This document shows positions 60,047 through 64,000 of a stretch of DNA of 64,000 nucleotides, one piece after another. Under the pieces are notes generated by a model. It saw only the letters and a list, made by a program, of their open reading frames with translations. It was not told the DNA's origin and did not search any database. Position 1 is the first letter of the stretch; every line of letters begins with the position of its first letter. The position numbers and the translations under genes are program-made. This DNA is from Rufibacter roseolus (lineage in GTDB: Bacteria > Bacteroidota > Bacteroidia > Cytophagales > Hymenobacteraceae): NCBI RefSeq assembly GCF_017916365.1, contig NZ_JAFMSU010000002.1, positions 248,001 to 312,000 of the forward strand. The letters run 5' to 3'.

Positions 60047-61357
60047 ATGATGAAAGCTCGTGCTTGGACTACTGCTTTGGCGTTTACAGCTTTTGCAGGT
60101 TTGTTTACTTCCTGTGCGCCGAAAGAAAGCACCTCATTGTCTACCAGCCAGAAAGAGAAATTCGGCAAGGGTGTCTATGCTACAAAGCAGTACCGGAATC
60201 TGTTCAAAGAGAACGGCCATTCAGAGGAGGAAATCAAACGGAAAATTCAGGCAGGCTACCAGCAGTTGTTTCAGGGCGACTCGGCTACGCAATCCATTTA
60301 CTTTAATGCGGGGCAGAATGAGCGCGGTCCGCTGGCCTATATTTATGACGTCTACAATAAGGATGTTCGTAGCGAAGGCATGTCTTACGGGATGATGATC
60401 TCGGTGCAGATGGACAAGAAAGCCGAGTTTGACGCGCTTTGGAACTACGCCCTTTCGCACATGTATATGGACCAGCCGGGACACCCTTCGGAAGGGTACT
60501 TTGCCTGGTCCGTGAAGCCGGATGGCACCCGCAACTCAGAAGGACCGGCGCCGGATGGGGAAGAATACTTTGTGACTGCACTGTATTTTGCTTCCGGAAG
60601 GTGGGGCAACGGCCAAGGCATCTATAACTACAAAGCCTGGGCTGACAAGATCCTTACCACCATGCGCCATCACCCGGAGATTTCGGGTACGACCAAATTC
60701 GGGCCGCAGACCTCAGGCCCTATGGTGAACGAGCAGCACAAAATGATTCTGTTTGTTCCCACGAACCAGGGCCGCAAGTTCTCTGACCCATCGTACCACC
60801 TGCCGGCTTTCTATGAATTATGGGCCCTATGGGGACCTCAGCCAGACCGTGCATTTTGGAAAGCCGCCGCCGATACCAGCCGGGCCTATTTCCAGAAAAC
60901 CACGCACCCGGTGACCGGCCTAGCTCCGGATTACGCCCACTTTGACGGGAAACCAGTGACCACGCCGTTCAACCCCAACTCGCACCATTTCGCCTATGAT
61001 TCGTGGCGCACGGCCATGAACTGGAGCGTGGACTGGGCCTGGTGGCAGAAAGACCAGCGGGAAGTGGAACTCAGTAACAGAATACAAACCTTCTTTGCCA
61101 GCGAGGGGCTTTCATCCTATGGCCACATCTACACCCTTGACGGGAAAAAGGTAAGTCCCGGGCCTTCCGCGGGCTTGGTTTCTACAAACGCCACCGTTAG
61201 CCTGGCCGCAACGCATCCGGTGGCAAAGGAATTTGTGGAGGCACTCTGGAATCTGCCCGTGCCGCATACCTTGGGAGACCGCTATTACGGAGGATTGCTC
61301 TACCTGATGAGCCTGCTACATTGCAGCGGACAGTTCCAGATTTATCCGCCGCGGTAA
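60047..61357 (+). CDS. GH8 lipoprotein, probable reducing-end xylose-releasing exo-oligoxylanase
   Basis: A 436-residue lipoprotein precursor with Cys23 in LFTSC. The family 8 barrel shows VRSEGMSYGMMISVQ with acid Glu110, GYFAWSVKPDGTRNSEGPAPDGEEYFVTALYFAS, MVNEQHKMILFVP, and DSWRTAMNWSVDWAWW. APDGEEYF and the overall length match Rex-type enzymes, which release xylose from the reducing end of xylo-oligosaccharides; an endoglucanase activity is the alternative. It stands alone, with a composite repeat upstream and a convergent gene downstream. Confidence 0.87.
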   Translation: MMKARAWTTALAFTAFAGLFTSCAPKESTSLSTSQKEKFGKGVYATKQYRNLFKENGHSEEEIKRKIQAGYQQLFQGDSATQSIYFNAGQNERGPLAYIYDVYNKDVRSEGMSYGMMISVQMDKKAEFDALWNYALSHMYMDQPGHPSEGYFAWSVKPDGTRNSEGPAPDGEEYFVTALYFASGRWGNGQGIYNYKAWADKILTTMRHHPEISGTTKFGPQTSGPMVNEQHKMILFVPTNQGRKFSDPSYHLPAFYELWALWGPQPDRAFWKAAADTSRAYFQKTTHPVTGLAPDYAHFDGKPVTTPFNPNSHHFAYDSWRTAMNWSVDWAWWQKDQREVELSNRIQTFFASEGLSSYGHIYTLDGKKVSPGPSAGLVSTNATVSLAATHPVAKEFVEALWNLPVPHTLGDRYYGGLLYLMSLLHCSGQFQIYPPR

Positions 61358-61360
61358 GGT

Positions 61361-61401
61361 CCTGTTTAGAGCCTGTTTTTAGAAAATCAGCCTTAAAACG
61401 C
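61361..61401. repeat. double-palindrome element, copy 25
   Basis: CCTGTTTAGAGCCTGTTTTT and AAAATCAGCCTTAAAACGC. It fills the 46-nt gap between two convergent genes, 3 nt from one stop codon and 2 nt from the other. Confidence 0.65.
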
Positions 61402-61403
61402 TG

Positions 61404-62162
61404 TTAGTGCTGGTGCTCGGGGGCTTCATATTTGTTCGTGATCTGTAGTTGGCGGACCTCGCCTTTTTCCCAGGCATTGGCGCCAACCACCACTTGGGGC
61501 ATGGGAATATCCGCGCGCTGTTTCCGTTTATCAGCGGTGGAGATCCCGAAACGCTTGTCCCGGTCTGCCACCAGTTCCTTTTTTAACTGCCCGTCTTTGG
61601 TGAAGCCCATCATGATCATCGGGCTGCCTAAGGGAAGTTCCAGGTCCCGGTCGGTGTGCCAGGTGTGGATGACCTTTCCGTAGGTGCTCACCAGTTTTTC
61701 CATGAGCTCATGCTCCGCCACATCGGGGATGCCCGGCGCGATCAGTTCCCCGGATTTTACCTCGTACGAGTGGCTGTGCCAGAGTTTGCGTTCCTCCAGG
61801 GGCAACTTTTTGAACAGCCTCTCTGAGATGATGTACTCCACACCCATCAGTTTGGCGTTGGGTCCGTTGCCGTCGTACATCAGGGCCTGGTGAAGGTCTT
61901 CGTTCACCTGGGTCACGTAATGGTGTGCCTCCATCTGGCCCTGCAGGTTGCCGTTGTAGAAATGGAAGCCGTCCAGGTACATGTTTATCTTGGAGATGGG
62001 CGACTTTTTCTGCAGCAGATCGGCGCCGGCCTCCAGCACTTTGGATTTGGGGTTTTTCTCCGCCCCGGGTGCCGTCACGTTGGAGTCTGTGTTGTTACCG
62101 CCGCAGGAAACCAGCAAAAGGAAAGCAAAATAGAATAGGGGAGTAAAAAGGTTCTTTTTCAT
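61404..62162 (-). CDS. OBAP-family (DUF1264) lipoprotein
   Basis: A 252-residue lipoprotein precursor with Cys20 in LVSC. The mature part follows plant oil-body-associated protein OBAP1: YLDGFHFYNGNLQGQMEAHHYV, NEDLHQALMYDGN, LMGVEYIISERLFKKLPLEERKLWHSHSYEVKSGELIAPGIP and TYGKVIHTWHTDRDLELPLGSP. Conserved His-rich stretches (AHHY, WHSHSYE, HTWH) suggest metal binding. Plant members sit on oil bodies; the role of bacterial ones is unknown. A lipid-anchored envelope form is notable. Confidence 0.85.
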   Translation of the reverse strand: MKKNLFTPLFYFAFLLLVSCGGNNTDSNVTAPGAEKNPKSKVLEAGADLLQKKSPISKINMYLDGFHFYNGNLQGQMEAHHYVTQVNEDLHQALMYDGNGPNAKLMGVEYIISERLFKKLPLEERKLWHSHSYEVKSGELIAPGIPDVAEHELMEKLVSTYGKVIHTWHTDRDLELPLGSPMIMMGFTKDGQLKKELVADRDKRFGISTADKRKQRADIPMPQVVVGANAWEKGEVRQLQITNKYEAPEHQH

Positions 62163-62228
62163 AGTCAGGAGCTTGGGTACTGCTTTTAACTACGGCGGAA
62201 AAATCTCTTAGGCTGATACTTAAGGGAT

Positions 62229-62267
62229 CCGTTTTAAGGCTGATTTCTATAAAACAGGCCCAAAACG
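62229..62267. repeat. double-palindrome element, copy 26
   Basis: CCGTTTTAAGGCTGATTTC and TAAAACAGGCCCAAAACG. Its last 6 nt are also the left arm of the guaD terminator. Confidence 0.65.
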
Positions 62268-62307
62268 AGAAAGGCTGGTAAATGCGTTTACCAGCCTTTC
62301 TCGTTTT
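62262..62307 (-). terminator. terminator of guaD, 21-bp perfect stem
   Basis: Arms 62262-62282 and 62287-62307 (core AAAACGAGAAAGGCTGG) pair without mismatch around TGCG. Confidence 0.85.
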
Positions 62308-62433
62308 CATTTGGTGTTGGATGGCCTCTTTGGTGGTCTGCCTTTGATCAGCATTCCCGGAATCCTGCCAGCTTCAAAATAGTTAAGCTGAAGTTACCAG
62401 ATAGGTGCCTCCTTGACAATCACCAAATTACAA

Positions 62434-62916
62434 CTAATAATCCGTGCGGCTTTCGTGCTTTTCCCATTCTTTGAAGCCTTCCAACGCTTCGTCGCGCAGG
62501 AGTTGTTCCATGGGCAGGGAGCGGGAGTGGAGGGGGAGTTCCAGTTCCTCGTAGATGAAGGCGTCATCGAACCCGATGGCGGCGGCGTCTGCTTTGGTGT
62601 TGCCGAAATACACTTTGTCGGGGCGGGCCCAGTAGATGGCGCCCAGGCACATAGGGCAGGGTTCGCAGCTGGTGTAGAGCTCGCAGCCGGCTAACTGGAA
62701 AGTACCCAATGCCTGGCAGGCCTTCCGGATGGCATCTACCTCGGCGTGGGCCGTGGGGTCGTTACTGGAGGTCACATTGTTGAAGCCACGGGCGATGATC
62801 TCGCCGTTTTTCACCACCACCGCACCAAACGGTCCGCCTTTGCCTTCTTTCATTTTATCAATAGAAAGCCGGATGGCTTCGCGCATGAAGTTTTCTTTGG
62901 ACGAGGTATCAGCCAT
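62434..62916 (-). CDS. guaD: guanine deaminase (cytidine-deaminase fold)
   Basis: A 160-residue zinc enzyme converting guanine to xanthine. Zinc and catalytic residues: His57 and Glu59 in DPTAHAEVDAIRKAC, Cys87 and Cys90 in CEPCPMC. The stretch MCLGAIYWARPDKVYFGNTKADAAAIGFDD and the C-terminal EWEKHESRTDY closely follow the B. subtilis GuaD type. A tRNA adenosine deaminase is less likely because DPTAHAEV and the swapped C-terminus are GuaD-like. Confidence 0.9.
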   Translation of the reverse strand: MADTSSKENFMREAIRLSIDKMKEGKGGPFGAVVVKNGEIIARGFNNVTSSNDPTAHAEVDAIRKACQALGTFQLAGCELYTSCEPCPMCLGAIYWARPDKVYFGNTKADAAAIGFDDAFIYEELELPLHSRSLPMEQLLRDEALEGFKEWEKHESRTDY

Positions 62917-62987
62917 GAGGGTAAAGGTTAAATAAGTAAGATTATGCCAGATTACGGCAAAAGGGCTGCAAAGATAAGAAAGGAAGG

Positions 62988-63509
62988 TTAAGAAAGAAGC
63001 CGGAGCATCTGCCGACGGTGGTGCTCGGTGTGCTCAATCATAAACCGGAGCGTCTGCGGAAGGGTAATCATGCCAGAACGCGGATGGAAAAACACCTCCC
63101 GGTTAAGCTGATCTTCTGGAAATGTGGATACAATGGCCAGGAGCCGGGCGCGGGTTTCTCCCCATTCTTTAATCACGTCTGAAATCTGCACTTCCTCGGG
63201 CACCTCGCTCACCGCGGGCGGCGCTTTGAATTTGATAGGCAGCCTCAGAAAAAGGTTCAGAAGAAAAGACCGCACCTTGGTGCCCAGCCGCATGGGGCGC
63301 AAAGCTTTTCCGCTCCCTAATCTTTTCTCCAGGCCCAGGACCACCTGCTGGTCTACCCTGGCCAGGTGATACAGCAACTGCGCCGCCGACCATTGATCCG
63401 GAGTCGGTTTGCGGTGCTGCCTGTCGGCCGGGGCTTTTTGTACCCACGCACTGAACTCCTCGCGCTGTTTTTCAAGGTGCTGGAAAGAGGATTGCAGCTG
63501 GTGGTTCAT
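62988..63509 (-). CDS. DinB-like four-helix metalloprotein
   Basis: A 173-residue helical protein. His48 in LLYHLARVD and His160/His164 in EHTEHHRRQM give the three-His metal site of the DinB/YfiT superfamily; the first helix region holds QWSAAQLLYH, the usual W-S-x-x-x-x-L-x-H signature. Members include thiol-dependent S-transferases and unknown enzymes. No substrate is suggested by neighbours. Confidence 0.85.
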   Translation of the reverse strand: MNHQLQSSFQHLEKQREEFSAWVQKAPADRQHRKPTPDQWSAAQLLYHLARVDQQVVLGLEKRLGSGKALRPMRLGTKVRSFLLNLFLRLPIKFKAPPAVSEVPEEVQISDVIKEWGETRARLLAIVSTFPEDQLNREVFFHPRSGMITLPQTLRFMIEHTEHHRRQMLRLLS

Positions 63510-63531
63510 GGCGTAAGTTTTTTGGGTAGAA

Positions 63532-63573
63532 CCTATTTAGGGGCCGATTTCATGAAAACAGCCACTTAACAGG
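63532..63573. repeat. double-palindrome element, copy 27
   Basis: CCTATTTAGGGGCCGATTTC and GAAAACAGCCACTTAACAGG; it lies 10 nt past the stop codon at 63584. Confidence 0.5.
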
Positions 63574-63583
63574 TGAGGGCAGA

Positions 63584-64000
63584 TTAAACCAACTTCCCTT
63601 GCAGGCTTTCCAGCTCTTTTTTGAGTTGCTGGACAGACCGGTTCACCAACAGCACCATTTGCTGCACCAGCGCCGGAATCTGCTCGGTGTTGGTGCGGTT
63701 CAAGGCAAACTGCTCAATGGTGTTGTTCAGGTCCTCCAGTTCCCGGATACCAACCAAGGCAATAGACGGCTTGATTTTGTGGGCAAGGGTCCTGGTTTCG
63801 TTCCAGTTGGAGAGCGAAACGGCCCTGGTTAATTCCTGCACCAACTTGGGCGTCTGTTCAATGAAGAGCCGCAGAATGTCACGCATGAACTCAACGTTGC
63901 CGTTAGCGAAGTTCTCCAGGTAAGACAGGTCTATGCGCACCTCCTGGGCTTGGCCAACAGATCGGTCTATTTCTTCCTCTTTACCTCCGGCTTGGAGCAA
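63584..64000 (-). CDS. HPt domain protein, C-terminal part (cut by window edge)
   Basis: The frame runs off the right edge; the leftmost codon read as a start (TTG at 64000) is probably internal. 138 residues are visible. The HPt helix carries the phospho-accepting His at residue 74 in TRTLAHKIKPSIALVG, with a four-helix pattern (DLSYLENFANGNVEFMRDILRLFIEQTP before it). It most likely ends a hybrid histidine kinase or a response-regulator fusion whose receiver lies outside. Confidence 0.82.
   Translation of the reverse strand: MLQAGGKEEEIDRSVGQAQEVRIDLSYLENFANGNVEFMRDILRLFIEQTPKLVQELTRAVSLSNWNETRTLAHKIKPSIALVGIRELEDLNNTIEQFALNRTNTEQIPALVQQMVLLVNRSVQQLKKELESLQGKLV

Noticed and set aside
899-63573. 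The palindromes as a CRISPR array or insertion sequence ends
   Set aside because: Copies are single, kilobases apart, without spacers, transposase or target duplications.
1-64000. tRNA genes
   Set aside because: I looked through the intergenic regions for TTC-type T-arms with cloverleaf spacing and found none; a tRNA scan would settle it.

Overview
The window looks like chromosomal DNA of a Bacteroidota bacterium, most likely of the order Cytophagales and near the Hymenobacteraceae; the family-level placement is inference. The grounds are a gliding-motility gene (gldC), several promoters of the Bacteroidota type (TTG, about 19 nt, TAnnTTTG), many lipoproteins of Bacteroidota families, and a men gene set in the arrangement seen in this phylum. 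I see no insertion sequence, prophage, CRISPR array or tRNA gene. Almost every gene is intact; the exception is one ABC-transporter ATPase with a 2-nt frameshift.

Layout. 0-4.5 kb: the N-terminal part of an ABC-F ATPase, then a carbamoyltransferase / DUF5989 / SxtJ operon with a divergent SGNH hydrolase, a set that parallels sxtI-J-K-L of saxitoxin clusters. 4.6-15.4 kb: 2H phosphoesterase, PLP decarboxylase, DUF4136 lipoprotein, VOC protein, deoxyhypusine synthase homologue, HslV, a NagB/PIG-L fusion, pyruvate dehydrogenase E2 and a histidine phosphatase. 15.4-22.4 kb: menaquinone genes (menI-menF-menD, two DoxX-family genes, menB, menE). 22.7-27.2 kb: a lipoprotein resembling protease propeptides, dnaN, gldC, a small secreted protein and dcd. 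27.4-32.7 kb: secreted carbohydrate enzymes (GH5, sialate O-acetylesterase, esterase), a thioesterase and an SDR protein. 32.9-40.3 kb: purine permease, hemL, a TPR/periplasmic-binding protein, guaA and a lipoprotein. 40.5-45.1 kb: a TolC / adaptor / MacB-like permease / ATPase export operon with the broken ATPase. 45.3 kb: the SRP RNA with a near-ideal promoter. 45.6-58 kb: transaldolase, FtsE, then surface-polysaccharide genes (glycosyltransferases, amino-sugar aminotransferase and dehydrogenase, methyltransferase, flippase, polysaccharide deacetylase). 58.2-64 kb: ffh, GH8 xylanase, OBAP-like lipoprotein, guanine deaminase, DinB protein and an HPt domain cut by the edge.

The most unusual feature is not a gene. 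About 27 copies of a degenerate double palindrome of about 36-43 bp are spread over the whole window. The half-site is close to CGTTTTnnGGCCTGTTTT, followed by 2-5 nt and its reverse complement. Copies differ in sequence, but several differ in matched pairs that keep the arms complementary. About ten lie within 20 nt of a stop codon, some merge with terminators, and two lie inside glycosyltransferase genes. I know of no description of it. Two other repeat classes are present: a composite element built from CCCCCTAC and TGTAGGGGCAATCCC modules (three copies), and low-complexity inverted repeats (four loci).
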